In this document: piece after piece, positions 9,545-18,071 of the stretch
Layout: each line of letters begins with the position of its first letter
Numbering within the stretch: the stretch's first letter is position 1
NCBI GenBank assembly: GCA_902594855.1
Contig: CACJNS010000004.1
Span: 1 to 56,093, forward strand
Direction: 5' to 3'
Length of the DNA: 56,093 bases
Source of the DNA: an uncultured SAR86 cluster bacterium
GTDB lineage: Bacteria; Pseudomonadota; Gammaproteobacteria; Magnimaribacterales; AG-339-G14
The notes under the pieces: generated by a model
The model's database searches: none
Seen by the model: only the letters and a program-made list of their open reading frames with translations
Told to the model about the DNA's origin: nothing
Made by a program: the position numbers and the translations under genes

Positions 9545-11932
9545 CTAATTTAGAGTGTTTTGAGAAGTTTTTTTTGATCTAGTTTTTTTTCTACTAGATT
9601 CTGATGACTTTGAATTTCTCTCAGACCAAGGTTGAGGCTCTTCAGTAAAGACGATTTTGAAAACTTCATCAACCCATTTAACGGGTTTAATTGTTAATTT
9701 ATCTGTAATCTTGTCAGGTATCTCTTTGAGGTCTCTGACATTATCTTCAGGAATGATTACTGTCTTTATTCCACCTCTTTTGGCAGCTAATAATTTTTCT
9801 TTTAGACCACCTATTTTTAAAACTTCTCCTCTAAGAGTGATTTCACCAGTCATTGCCACATCTGCTCTTACTGGCAATTGAGCTAAAACTGAAGTCACAG
9901 CAGTGCACATCGCGATTCCTGCGCTAGGGCCGTCTTTGGGCGTTGCTCCTTCAGGAACGTGGATATGCATATCTTGATTTTCATAAAATTCGGGATCGAT
10001 ACCTAAGGATTCTGATCTGTTTCTCACGACTGAAATTGCAGCTTGAATTGATTCCTGCATCACGTCACCTAGCTGACCAGTTTTAATTATTTTTCCTTTA
10101 CCTTTGAAATTAGAAGCTTCAATCGTAAGCAGCTCTCCGCCAACTTGGGTCCATGCTAGTCCTGTGACTTGGCCAATCTTGTCCTTCTCTTGCGCTTCCC
10201 CAAAGTCAAATTTTCTAACTCCACAATAGTCCTCTAGATTTGAAGGTGAAACAGTAATTTTTTTGGGTTTTGTTGCCTCACCTATTTTTTTGATAGCTTT
10301 TCTACAGATTTTTGCAATTTCTCTTTCTAAAGCTCTCACTCCTGCCTCCCTCGTGAAATACCTTATAACATCAAGAATGGTTTTCTTAGAAACAGATAAC
10401 TCACTTTCATTTAAACCGTTCATTTTCAATTGTTTAGGGAGCAAATATTTATCAGCAATACTTGCCTTTTCATCTTCCGTATATCCCGGCAATCTAATAA
10501 TCTCCATTCTGTCCAATAGTGCGGGAGGTATATCCATTGAGTTAGCCGTACAAACAAACATTACGTCTGATAAATCATAATCGACTTCAAGATAGTGATC
10601 GTTAAATGTGTGATTTTGCTCAGGGTCAAGAACTTCTAATAAAGCTGCTGCTGGATCGCCTCGAAAATCCATTCCCATTTTATCTATTTCATCTAAAAGA
10701 AAGAGCGGATTTTTAACACCTACTTTAGACATTTTTTGAAGAATTTTTCCAGGCATTGAACCAATATAAGTTCTTCTATGTCCTCTAATCTCTGATTCAT
10801 CTCTTACTCCACCAAGGGACATCCTAACGAACTTTCTGCCTGTTGATTTTGCAATAGATTCACCCAAAGAAGTTTTTCCAACTCCTGGAGGGCCGACAAG
10901 ACATAAAACCGGGCCTTTTATTTTTGATACTCTTTGCTGAACTGCTAAGTATTCAAGTATTCTTTCTTTAACCTCTTCAAGTCCATAATGATCTGAATCT
11001 AAGACTTCAGAAGCTTTTGTTATTTCTGTTTGAATTTTTGACTTCTTTTTCCAAGGAATACTGGTCATCCAATCTATATACCCTCTTACAACAGAAGCTT
11101 CTGCTGACATTGGAGGCATCATCTTGAACTTGTTTAATTCACTGTTCACTTTATCTTTCGCATCCTTAGGCATGCCAGATTTTTCTATGTTTTTGGTAAT
11201 GGTTTCTATTTCATCTTGGTCTTCATCTTCACCCATTTCCTTCTTTAAGGCCTTCATCTGCTCAGAAAGGTAATAATCCTTCTGACTTTTTTCCATTTGC
11301 TTTTTAACCCTATCTCGAATTTTTTTCTCCATTTGAGTAAGGTCTAGTTGATTTTCGAGGAAAGATACTAAATATTTCGCTCTTTTTTCGAGATTGATTT
11401 CTTCTAATAATTTTTGTCTATCAGATATTTGCAATGATAAATATCCAACCAGGTTATCAATGAGTTTTTCTAGTCTTTCAATAGCTCTGATTTGAGTAAT
11501 CACTTCGGGTCTTATCTTTGATGATGTTTTTGAAAGCTCTTTAAATTGAGTTTGCAGAGTATTTAAATAACTGCTTTTAAGATCATCATCCAGCTCATAA
11601 TCCTCTAGAACTTCTACTTCAGATTCCATGTAACCATTGTTTTCTGCTACTGATAGTATTTTTGCTCTTTTAATACCTTCAACTAAAACTTTATAAGTTC
11701 CATCTGGGAGCTTAATCAACTGTAGAATTGTTGAAACGGAACCTACCTCATACAAATCTTTTACTTTAGGATTTTCTTGCGAGGAATTTTTCTGAGCAAC
11801 TAACATTACCGACTTGTCTGACTCCATAGCCGTTTGGAGAGACTTAATTGATTTATCTCTACCAACAAATAAAGAAGTAACTACTCCAGGGAAAATAACG
11901 ACATCTCTTAAGGGTACTAAAGGTAATTGCAT
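9545..11932 (-). CDS. lon: ATP-dependent protease Lon
   Basis: Lon is a cytoplasmic hexameric AAA+ serine protease that removes misfolded and regulatory proteins. The 795-residue product has the N-terminal substrate-binding domain, Walker A GPPGVGKT (347-354) and Walker B FLLDEID (411-417). The C-terminal protease domain carries the Ser-Lys dyad: Ser670 in DGPSAG and Lys713 in the GGLKEK segment. The last 25 residues are a Ser/Lys-rich tail that is probably disordered. The ATG start has a GAGG ribosome-binding site. It follows clpX after 54 bases and precedes hupB, the conserved gammaproteobacterial order. Confidence 0.97.
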   Translation of the reverse strand: MQLPLVPLRDVVIFPGVVTSLFVGRDKSIKSLQTAMESDKSVMLVAQKNSSQENPKVKDLYEVGSVSTILQLIKLPDGTYKVLVEGIKRAKILSVAENNGYMESEVEVLEDYELDDDLKSSYLNTLQTQFKELSKTSSKIRPEVITQIRAIERLEKLIDNLVGYLSLQISDRQKLLEEINLEKRAKYLVSFLENQLDLTQMEKKIRDRVKKQMEKSQKDYYLSEQMKALKKEMGEDEDQDEIETITKNIEKSGMPKDAKDKVNSELNKFKMMPPMSAEASVVRGYIDWMTSIPWKKKSKIQTEITKASEVLDSDHYGLEEVKERILEYLAVQQRVSKIKGPVLCLVGPPGVGKTSLGESIAKSTGRKFVRMSLGGVRDESEIRGHRRTYIGSMPGKILQKMSKVGVKNPLFLLDEIDKMGMDFRGDPAAALLEVLDPEQNHTFNDHYLEVDYDLSDVMFVCTANSMDIPPALLDRMEIIRLPGYTEDEKASIADKYLLPKQLKMNGLNESELSVSKKTILDVIRYFTREAGVRALEREIAKICRKAIKKIGEATKPKKITVSPSNLEDYCGVRKFDFGEAQEKDKIGQVTGLAWTQVGGELLTIEASNFKGKGKIIKTGQLGDVMQESIQAAISVVRNRSESLGIDPEFYENQDMHIHVPEGATPKDGPSAGIAMCTAVTSVLAQLPVRADVAMTGEITLRGEVLKIGGLKEKLLAAKRGGIKTVIIPEDNVRDLKEIPDKITDKLTIKPVKWVDEVFKIVFTEEPQPWSERNSKSSESSRKKTRSKKTSQNTLN

Positions 11933-11986
11933 TTTTGCCTCGCTTTACTTTTATATGAGGAGTGTTTTGTAAAAAACAATAGCCTT

Positions 11987-13258
11987 TTAGTTAGAGCTTT
12001 CTTTTGGAGCTTCTGATTGAGAGTAAACCACAAGTGGCTCAGACTCTCCTGAAACAGAAGATGAATCGAGAACGACTTTTTCAATGTTTTGATCAGAAGG
12101 TATGTCGTACATCAAATCTAATAGGATATTCTCCATAATCGACCTCAGTCCTCGGGCTCCAGATTTTCTTTCAATAGCTTTCTTTGCTATTTCTAATAAA
12201 GCGTCGTCTCTTATTTCAAGATCAACATTCTCCATAGAAAAAAGCTTTTTAAACTGCTTCATTAGAGAATTCTTAGGTTCTGTAAGAATCATAATTAAAG
12301 ATTCTTCATCCAATTCTTCTAGTGTTGCTGTAACAGGAAGTCTGCCAACGAATTCGGGAATAAGACCGTATTTGACTAAATCTTCAGGTTGAACTTTTTT
12401 AACTAAATCTGCTGAAAAAGATGCATTGGAATTTTTTGATATTGTTGCTTCAAAACCCATGCCTCTTTCTTCACTTCTTGATCTAATAATCTCATCAAGG
12501 CCAGCAAACGCGCCGCCACAGATGAAGAGGATGTTTGAAGTATCTACTTGAACAAATTCTTGCTGAGGATGCTTTCTTCCTCCTTGTGGGGGAACAGAAG
12601 CCACCGTGCCTTCAATTAATTTTAGAAGCGCTTGTTGCACTCCCTCACCAGAGACATCACGAGTTATGGATGGGTTATCTGATTTCCTTGAAATTTTATC
12701 AATCTCATCAATATATACGATGCCCCTTTGTGCTCTTTCAACATCGTAATCACATTTTTGAAGAAGTTTTTGAATTATGTTTTCAACGTCTTCTCCAACG
12801 TATCCAGCTTCAGTCAAGGTAGTAGCATCAGCTATGGTAAATGGAACATCAAGCAATCTAGCAAGAGTTTCTGCTAATAAAGTTTTACCACTTCCTGTTG
12901 GTCCCAGAAGAAGGATATTACTTTTGCCAAGTTCAACTTCTGAATCAACATCCATGTTTTGTAATTTCTTGTAATGATTGTAAACGGCAACAGATAATGT
13001 TTTTTTGGCGTCTTCTTGACCAATTACGTAATCGTTTAAAAAGGAATTTATCTCTTCTGGAATCGGTAATTTTTTTGTTTCAGAGTTTTCAGCTTCTTTA
13101 CTTTCTAAATCTTCTTTTATTATGTCATTACAGAGGGAGACACATTCATCACAAATATATACGGATGGACCGGCAATTAATTTTTTTACTTCGTTTTGAT
13201 TTTTTCCGCAAAATGAGCAGAAAAGAAGCTTTTCATCAGTGGTTGAGATATCTGTCAT
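11987..13258 (-). CDS. clpX: ATP-dependent Clp protease ATP-binding subunit ClpX
   Basis: ClpX unfolds tagged proteins and feeds them to ClpP. The 423-residue product shows a four-Cys zinc finger (C14, C17, C36, C39), Walker A GPTGSGKT (119-126), the pore loop GYVG (152-155), Walker B VYIDEID (181-187) and the RKH loop (GGRKHPQQ). All key residues are present and the length matches the family. Its start overlaps the clpP stop by 4 bases (ATGA), so the two are translationally coupled and likely made in balanced amounts. Confidence 0.98.
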   Translation of the reverse strand: MTDISTTDEKLLFCSFCGKNQNEVKKLIAGPSVYICDECVSLCNDIIKEDLESKEAENSETKKLPIPEEINSFLNDYVIGQEDAKKTLSVAVYNHYKKLQNMDVDSEVELGKSNILLLGPTGSGKTLLAETLARLLDVPFTIADATTLTEAGYVGEDVENIIQKLLQKCDYDVERAQRGIVYIDEIDKISRKSDNPSITRDVSGEGVQQALLKLIEGTVASVPPQGGRKHPQQEFVQVDTSNILFICGGAFAGLDEIIRSRSEERGMGFEATISKNSNASFSADLVKKVQPEDLVKYGLIPEFVGRLPVTATLEELDEESLIMILTEPKNSLMKQFKKLFSMENVDLEIRDDALLEIAKKAIERKSGARGLRSIMENILLDLMYDIPSDQNIEKVVLDSSSVSGESEPLVVYSQSEAPKESSN

Positions 13259-13866
13259 TTGGCCTGCTCTCTTTCAGAAATTACTTTATCAATTAAACCA
13301 TATTCTTTGGCTTCTTCGCCATTCATAAAGTTATCCCTCTCCGTATCTTTTTCGATTTGGTCAACCTCTTTTCCGGTATGTGAAGCTAGTATTTCATTTA
13401 GTTTTTTCTTCATGGAAAGAATTTCTTTTGCATGAATTTCAAAATCAGAAGCCTGGCCTTGAAATCCTCCCAAGGGCTGATGAATCATAATTCTTGAGTT
13501 AGGAAGCGCGAATCTTTTGCCTCCTGTTCCACCAGCGAGAAGTATTGCTCCCATGCTGGCAGCTTGCCCAATACATAAAGTACTTATGTCAGGCTTTATG
13601 TAGGTCATGGTATCGTATATAGACATTCCAGAAGTTATGGCTCCACCTGGAGAATTTATATACACATTGATGTCTTTATCAGGATTTTCTGCTTCTAAGA
13701 AAAGTAGTTGAGCCACAATCAAATTAGCCATGTAGTCTTCAATTGGGCCTGTAATAAAGATTACTCTTTCTTTAAGCAGTCTAGAGTAAATATCAAACGC
13801 CCTTTCCCCTCTTGGAGTTTGTTCAACTACCATTGGAACCAATTGATTAAAGAATTTGTCAGTCAT
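13255..13866 (-). CDS. clpP: ATP-dependent Clp protease proteolytic subunit ClpP
   Basis: ClpP forms the double-ring peptidase chamber used by ClpX and ClpA. The 203-residue product has the full catalytic triad: Ser104 (GQAASMGA), His129 (RIMIHQP) and Asp178 (TERDNF). The N-terminus ([23 protein letters not shown]) is that of the ClpP family; a short propeptide is possible. It overlaps tig upstream and clpX downstream by 4 bases each, giving a tightly coupled tig-clpP-clpX operon. Confidence 0.98.
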   Translation of the reverse strand: MTDKFFNQLVPMVVEQTPRGERAFDIYSRLLKERVIFITGPIEDYMANLIVAQLLFLEAENPDKDINVYINSPGGAITSGMSIYDTMTYIKPDISTLCIGQAASMGAILLAGGTGGKRFALPNSRIMIHQPLGGFQGQASDFEIHAKEILSMKKKLNEILASHTGKEVDQIEKDTERDNFMNGEEAKEYGLIDKVISEREQAK

Positions 13867-15164
13867 ACGTTTATTCCTAGAACTTTATCAAAATCCATAC
13901 TTTCATCAGTTGACTTTCCTTCTTTTTCTAAAAGCTCAGTAACCTGCTCCTCAAGGGCCAATGATTCAATGTTTTTTAATTGTTCTTCGTTACTATAATA
14001 CCAATTTACAACTTTTTCGGGTTCTTTGTAGTTTTTAGATCTTTCTTCTATAAGCTTTTTAACTCTATCAGCATCTGCTTTTAATTCATGCTCTTCAATA
14101 AGCTTATTTAGAATGATGCCAAGCTTCACCCTTTTTTGAGCGTTTTCCCTGAAGTTTTCAACGGGAAATTCTTCATCTTTTAATTTTTCATACTCTTTGC
14201 CCATCTGAGCAGCAGAGCCTTTCCTGAGGTTAATCATTTCGTTCATTATCATAGACTCTGGAATCTCAAATTCGTTCATTTCAGCAAGCGCATCGAAAAT
14301 TCTTTCTTTCTTCATTCCGGTAAGCGCAGAATCTAAATCATCAGATAGTCTTTCTTTTAAGGTTTTTTTAAATTCGGCCTCGTCTTTAGATGGTATGCCA
14401 GCCATAGTGAAAAACTCTTCATTCATTTCCGGTAATTTTGGTTTTAGAACATCCAGAACTTCTGTTTTAAAGACTGCTGGCTTCCCTTTTAAATGATCTA
14501 CATGATAGTCATCAGGGAATGAAACATTTAAGTCTTTTTTATCGCCTTTAGATAAATCTTTTAAGCCATCTTCAAACCCAGGGATCATTGTATTAGAACC
14601 AATTTCAATGGTTACCTCGTCAGCTTTTCCCCCTTCAAATGGTTCATCATCAATGAATCCTTCAAAATTAACTTTTACCACATCGTTAGCTTCAGATTTA
14701 CCATCTTTAGATTCTAATTGAGAGAATCTTTTACGAATATTTTCAATCGTTTTATTGATGTCTTCTTCAGCAACTTTTGAAATAGGTTTTTTGAATATAA
14801 GTTGAGATATCTTTTTTATTTTTATTTCTGGATAAACTTCAAAGGTTGCCTCAAATTTAACGTCCTTATCCAATTCCATAGATTTAGGATCAAATTTAGG
14901 TTGCCCAACAACTGGAATATTATCTTCGCTTATTTTTTTAAAGAAGCTCTCAGACATCGCATCAAAAATGACGTTGGCCTTAATCTGGCCTCCGTACATT
15001 TGCTCGATTATCTCTTTTGGTGCTTTACCTTTTCTGTAGCCTTTAACAGTAGATGAAAATTGCTGACTCGCAACCCTTTTGTCATATTCTTTTTGCAGTT
15101 CTTCTTTCGGAAGAGTGAATTTTAATTTTTTTTCTATTTCGTTTTTTTTACCTAACCCAAACAT
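13863..15164 (-). CDS. tig: Trigger factor (ribosome-associated chaperone)
   Basis: Trigger factor binds at the ribosomal exit tunnel and shields nascent chains. The product has an N-terminal ribosome-binding domain and a central FKBP-type PPIase domain ([17 protein letters not shown], then MIPGFEDGL). The helical C-terminal substrate domain follows. I place the start at the ATG at 15162-15164, giving 433 residues. A second ATG lies 6 bases upstream, but it abuts the AGGA ribosome-binding site, whereas the chosen one has normal spacing. The N-terminus begins [13 protein letters not shown], without the usual MQVSVE-like opening, a minor deviation. It is the first protein gene after tRNA-Arg and tRNA-His. 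Confidence 0.95.
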   Translation of the reverse strand: MFGLGKKNEIEKKLKFTLPKEELQKEYDKRVASQQFSSTVKGYRKGKAPKEIIEQMYGGQIKANVIFDAMSESFFKKISEDNIPVVGQPKFDPKSMELDKDVKFEATFEVYPEIKIKKISQLIFKKPISKVAEEDINKTIENIRKRFSQLESKDGKSEANDVVKVNFEGFIDDEPFEGGKADEVTIEIGSNTMIPGFEDGLKDLSKGDKKDLNVSFPDDYHVDHLKGKPAVFKTEVLDVLKPKLPEMNEEFFTMAGIPSKDEAEFKKTLKERLSDDLDSALTGMKKERIFDALAEMNEFEIPESMIMNEMINLRKGSAAQMGKEYEKLKDEEFPVENFRENAQKRVKLGIILNKLIEEHELKADADRVKKLIEERSKNYKEPEKVVNWYYSNEEQLKNIESLALEEQVTELLEKEGKSTDESMDFDKVLGINV

Positions 15165-15231
15165 TACCATTCCTGAATTTTAGATAGCGCGAAACTTTAT
15201 CACAAAAACTTAAATTTCTTCTGCTTTAAAA

Positions 15232-15308
15232 TGGGGTGGATGATGGGGCTCGAACCCACGACAACCGGTACCACAAACCAGCGCTCTACCAACTGAGCTA
15301 CATCCACC
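15232..15308 (-). tRNA. tRNA-His (GTG)
   Basis: A 77-base cloverleaf is visible on the minus strand. The anticodon loop carries GTG, the extra G(-1) pairs with C73 as is special to tRNA-His, and the T-arm reads GTGGG-TTCGAGC-CCCAT. The 3' CCA is encoded. It lies 67 bases upstream of tig and just downstream of tRNA-Arg on the same strand. Confidence 0.96.
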
Positions 15309-15312
15309 ACTC

Positions 15313-15389
15313 TGGCCTCCCGGGCAGGATTCGAACCTGCGACCCTCTGCTTAGAAGGCAGATGCTCTATCCAGCTGAGCTACCGGGAG
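15313..15389 (-). tRNA. tRNA-Arg (TCT)
   Basis: A 77-base cloverleaf on the minus strand with acceptor stem CTCCCGG/CCGGGAG, anticodon TCT, T-arm GCAGG-TTCGAAT-CCTGC and encoded CCA. Only 4 bases separate it from tRNA-His, so both come from one precursor. The thioesterase stop codon lies 30 bases upstream on the same strand. Confidence 0.96.
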
Positions 15390-15419
15390 ATGGTGACTAT
15401 TCTATCGAAAAGGAATTAA

Positions 15420-15836
15420 TTAGTCTTCTTGCTTAGGTATCGCAAAATTCACAGCAGTATGCATCAGTGTTGCAACCAACTTATCATTATCATCAAAAAT
15501 TCTGGCCTCCATAGTAGCAATTTGTCTTCCAATTTTTATGAATTTGACTGTGATGTTTGCTTCACCCACAGCTAAAGATCTATGAAATAGAGTGTGTAAA
15601 TCCGTTGACAAGGGAGCGGCAGTGCCGTTGTTGTTTCCTATAAAAGCCATAGAAGATGCTTGATCTAAGGCAGCTGTGATCATGCCTCCTTGGACAAAGC
15701 CTCTTGGATTCATTGAAGATTCATCAAAAGTGACTGAAAAATAATGTTCTTCGCCTTTTGAAGAAAGATACTGCAAATTTAAAAATTTATTTATCCCTGA
15801 AGGATTACCCAGCATCTCTGTAAGAAATTGTTTCAT
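15420..15836 (-). CDS. PaaI-like hotdog-fold acyl-CoA thioesterase
   Basis: A 138-residue single hotdog-domain protein of the PaaI/4HBT thioesterase superfamily, which hydrolyses acyl- or aryl-CoA esters in the cytoplasm. The central helix region NPRGFVQGGMITAALDQASSMAF matches the family's (H/N)xxGxxxGG pattern, followed by the usual beta-strands (TVKFIKIGRQIATMEARIFD). It sits 5 bases after the Ser-rich lipoprotein gene and 30 bases before tRNA-Arg, all on the minus strand, so it may be cotranscribed with both. The substrate is unknown. Confidence 0.85.
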   Translation of the reverse strand: MKQFLTEMLGNPSGINKFLNLQYLSSKGEEHYFSVTFDESSMNPRGFVQGGMITAALDQASSMAFIGNNNGTAAPLSTDLHTLFHRSLAVGEANITVKFIKIGRQIATMEARIFDDNDKLVATLMHTAVNFAIPKQED

Positions 15837-15841
15837 TATTT

Positions 15842-17962
15842 TTACGGTGCAGAAGTGCCTGCGATATCGTCAAAACTAAAATATGTACTCGCTTTCATAG
15901 CGTTAAAAAATGCATTTCTTGCATCTTGACCTTTTAGTTCTTGGCCAACTTTCTCCCTTGCATCTGTCCACTCTTGGTAAGTATCATCAGACTCTTGCTT
16001 ATGTAAAAGAAAATCATGCATATTGCCAACATATTGACTATCTGCTCCCCTACCATGCAGTTGATAATAAATAGTAGCTGAATCTGAAGAGGTACTTAAC
16101 TTTATTCTCATTTCTCCAAGCTCTCTGAATGTCCATGGAAATGAGTCTATTTCATCCAGAAGAGGTTTAACATCCAAAGTTTCTCTCTCAGCGTATGGAT
16201 CATTTATTTCATTAGACAAAATATCAAGATCACCACCTGAAGCACCTGTTGAGATTGAAAGCTGTTCTCTGACGTTGCTTGAATTATTATTAACCGCTTT
16301 ATGATTGTAATATAACCTCATTGAATATTGACCCACGTGCTGATTGCAATCCAAAATATTTGCAGTATCTTGGTAGCCACTCTTTAAAGACCAATCATTG
16401 GTTATTCCACTCCATCGACTTTCATTATTGAAATCGTAAACTTGTATGAAAGATTCGTTAATACATTTTCTATCTAAATCCTCATATCTTGCACCTGCCT
16501 GACCTGCACCATATAAGATAGAATATGTTCGACCCGAATCATCACGATATATGCTTCTTTTTTCCTTAAATATATCAATTCTCTTACCTTCATGACCTTC
16601 TACTCCTGATTCATTAAGGAATCTAAATCTCTCTGCGTGCTCCTCAGCAGAATTCATAACACCATCTAAATCAAGCTTATCTATTAAACAAGATCCAGAG
16701 CCATCAGCGCATTTGAAAGGTTTTAAATTACCTGTGCTAGAAGTCCCATCTACCTGCTTTTTAACAAGTTTTGAGCCAAGTGATTCAACACTTTGCACCA
16801 TATACCAACCCAAACTATTTGGCACAGTTTGGTAACGGAAATAGAAATTTAAGTCTATTTCTTCTACATCTTCATTGGCTAAAAATTTATCTGCTACCTC
16901 ATCTTCAATAGATATTACCGGTACGACATCGTCTCCTATTTCCTCTTTTGTCTGTTTTCCAATTTCATATTTAAGAGCAGTTAAGAGAGGTAACCAGGAT
17001 GCAATCAAAGTCGCGTTTTCTTCGGTTATGATGTCGTTAGTTGATTGAGCTACAAAATCCCTTAAAAATTCTCTGTAATCTATACCAAAGTTATTTTGAA
17101 TTCTTGATAATGCAGCATTTACATAAGACCTCACGGCTTGCTCAACTAAAAGTCCCTTTGAGCTACAACCTTCTGATAAAGAAAGGTCTCCTTGTAGATT
17201 TACACTTTCAATTCCATCAACAACAGCTTTAGATAAAAAATTACTAAAAGGCGAAATAATGATTGAAGAATAATCAGGATCACTACCGCCTTCGCCAGAT
17301 ATTTCGTTCCAAAATCCCTCAATGGACGGCAAAATCATTTCATATTCTTGCTCAACTATACCCTGAGTGCTATCAATAGCGCCTACAGGAACTTGAGCCA
17401 CCAAAGGCCTCTTTTTTAAGCAAGCAAAAAAATCTTCTGCTTGTGCCTGGGTAGAGGTTGATCCATCAACTTTATAATCATAAGTTGGATTAGTTCCTGA
17501 AGATTTTTGTTCGATCAAGTTCATTGATAGAAGTCTTTGAACCGTACCGTTCATTAAAAATGAACCGGAGGCATCGGTAACACCCCAGATTTCACCTTCA
17601 TCAAACTTCAAATTAAAATTTTCATCGATAAAGACTTTTGCGCCGTCAATGTAGCCGTCAACTGCTTTTCCGCCAATAACATTTATTGCTTCGCCATCAA
17701 TTATAAGAGTATCGTTTTGAGGGGTAGTTACATCAAAAAAGTTTGAGGTCGTATCTGCATTTGAAGATACAGAAGCAGAAGATGTTGATGATGAATCATT
17801 TGAATTAGATGTGTTGGAAGTACTGCTAGAACTTGAGCTTGCACTTGAGCTTGTGTTTGAGTTGGAACTTTCTTGAATCGAAGCAGAAGAACTGCCGCCT
17901 CCGCCTCCTCCGCATGAAACAATTAAAAAGGTAATCGAAAAAATAAATAATTTGAACTTCAT
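15842..17962 (-). CDS. Large Gly/Ser-rich lipoprotein of unknown function
   Basis: A 706-residue lipoprotein that I do not recognise by name. The start is the ATG at 17960-17962, preceded by a strong AAGGAG site; the frame stays open further upstream, but only because it reads through tRNA-Pro. The signal peptide ends LIVS-C (Cys17) and is followed by six glycines and a roughly 50-residue Ser/Asn/Thr linker, so the folded part is held away from the membrane. Then comes GGKAVDGYIDGAKVFIDEN, a short segment common in secreted marine proteins with an FD-x-GE turn (FDEGEIWGVTDASGSF). The rest has no motif I can name. It follows tRNA-Pro by 24 bases and the exported-protein gene, suggesting a shared transcript and a cell-surface role. 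Confidence 0.8.
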   Translation of the reverse strand: MKFKLFIFSITFLIVSCGGGGGGSSSASIQESSNSNTSSSASSSSSSTSNTSNSNDSSSTSSASVSSNADTTSNFFDVTTPQNDTLIIDGEAINVIGGKAVDGYIDGAKVFIDENFNLKFDEGEIWGVTDASGSFLMNGTVQRLLSMNLIEQKSSGTNPTYDYKVDGSTSTQAQAEDFFACLKKRPLVAQVPVGAIDSTQGIVEQEYEMILPSIEGFWNEISGEGGSDPDYSSIIISPFSNFLSKAVVDGIESVNLQGDLSLSEGCSSKGLLVEQAVRSYVNAALSRIQNNFGIDYREFLRDFVAQSTNDIITEENATLIASWLPLLTALKYEIGKQTKEEIGDDVVPVISIEDEVADKFLANEDVEEIDLNFYFRYQTVPNSLGWYMVQSVESLGSKLVKKQVDGTSSTGNLKPFKCADGSGSCLIDKLDLDGVMNSAEEHAERFRFLNESGVEGHEGKRIDIFKEKRSIYRDDSGRTYSILYGAGQAGARYEDLDRKCINESFIQVYDFNNESRWSGITNDWSLKSGYQDTANILDCNQHVGQYSMRLYYNHKAVNNNSSNVREQLSISTGASGGDLDILSNEINDPYAERETLDVKPLLDEIDSFPWTFRELGEMRIKLSTSSDSATIYYQLHGRGADSQYVGNMHDFLLHKQESDDTYQEWTDAREKVGQELKGQDARNAFFNAMKASTYFSFDDIAGTSAP

Positions 17963-17986
17963 ATATGCTCCTTTTGTAAAGATACA

Positions 17987-18063
17987 TGGTCGGGGTGGAG
18001 GGATTTGAACCCCCGACATCCTGCTCCCAAAGCAGGCGCGCTACCAGGCTGCGCTACACCCCG
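17987..18063 (-). tRNA. tRNA-Pro (TGG)
   Basis: A 77-base cloverleaf on the minus strand with acceptor CGGGGTG/CACCCCG, anticodon TGG, T-arm GGGGG-TTCAAAT-CCCTC and encoded CCA. Its 5' end lies 8 bases after the stop of the exported-protein gene and its 3' end 24 bases before the lipoprotein start. There is almost no room for a promoter of its own except inside the upstream gene. Confidence 0.96.
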
Positions 18064-18071
18064 AATTAGGT

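Noticed and set aside
15236-15436. A plus-strand open frame of 66 codons over the tRNA-His/tRNA-Arg region
   Set aside because: It is the antisense of two tRNA genes; such translations (for example RIRTCDPLL) are a well-known artefact of tRNA sequence.
17700-17920. Ser/Asn-rich coding repeats as a tandem repeat array or CRISPR
   Set aside because: The repetition is at the level of Ser/Asn/Thr codons in a lipoprotein linker; there are no evenly spaced repeats with unique spacers.
17963-18019. N-terminal extension of the Ser-rich lipoprotein gene starting at 18019
   Set aside because: It reads through the 3' half of tRNA-Pro. The ATG at 17962 has a strong ribosome-binding site and begins the signal peptide.
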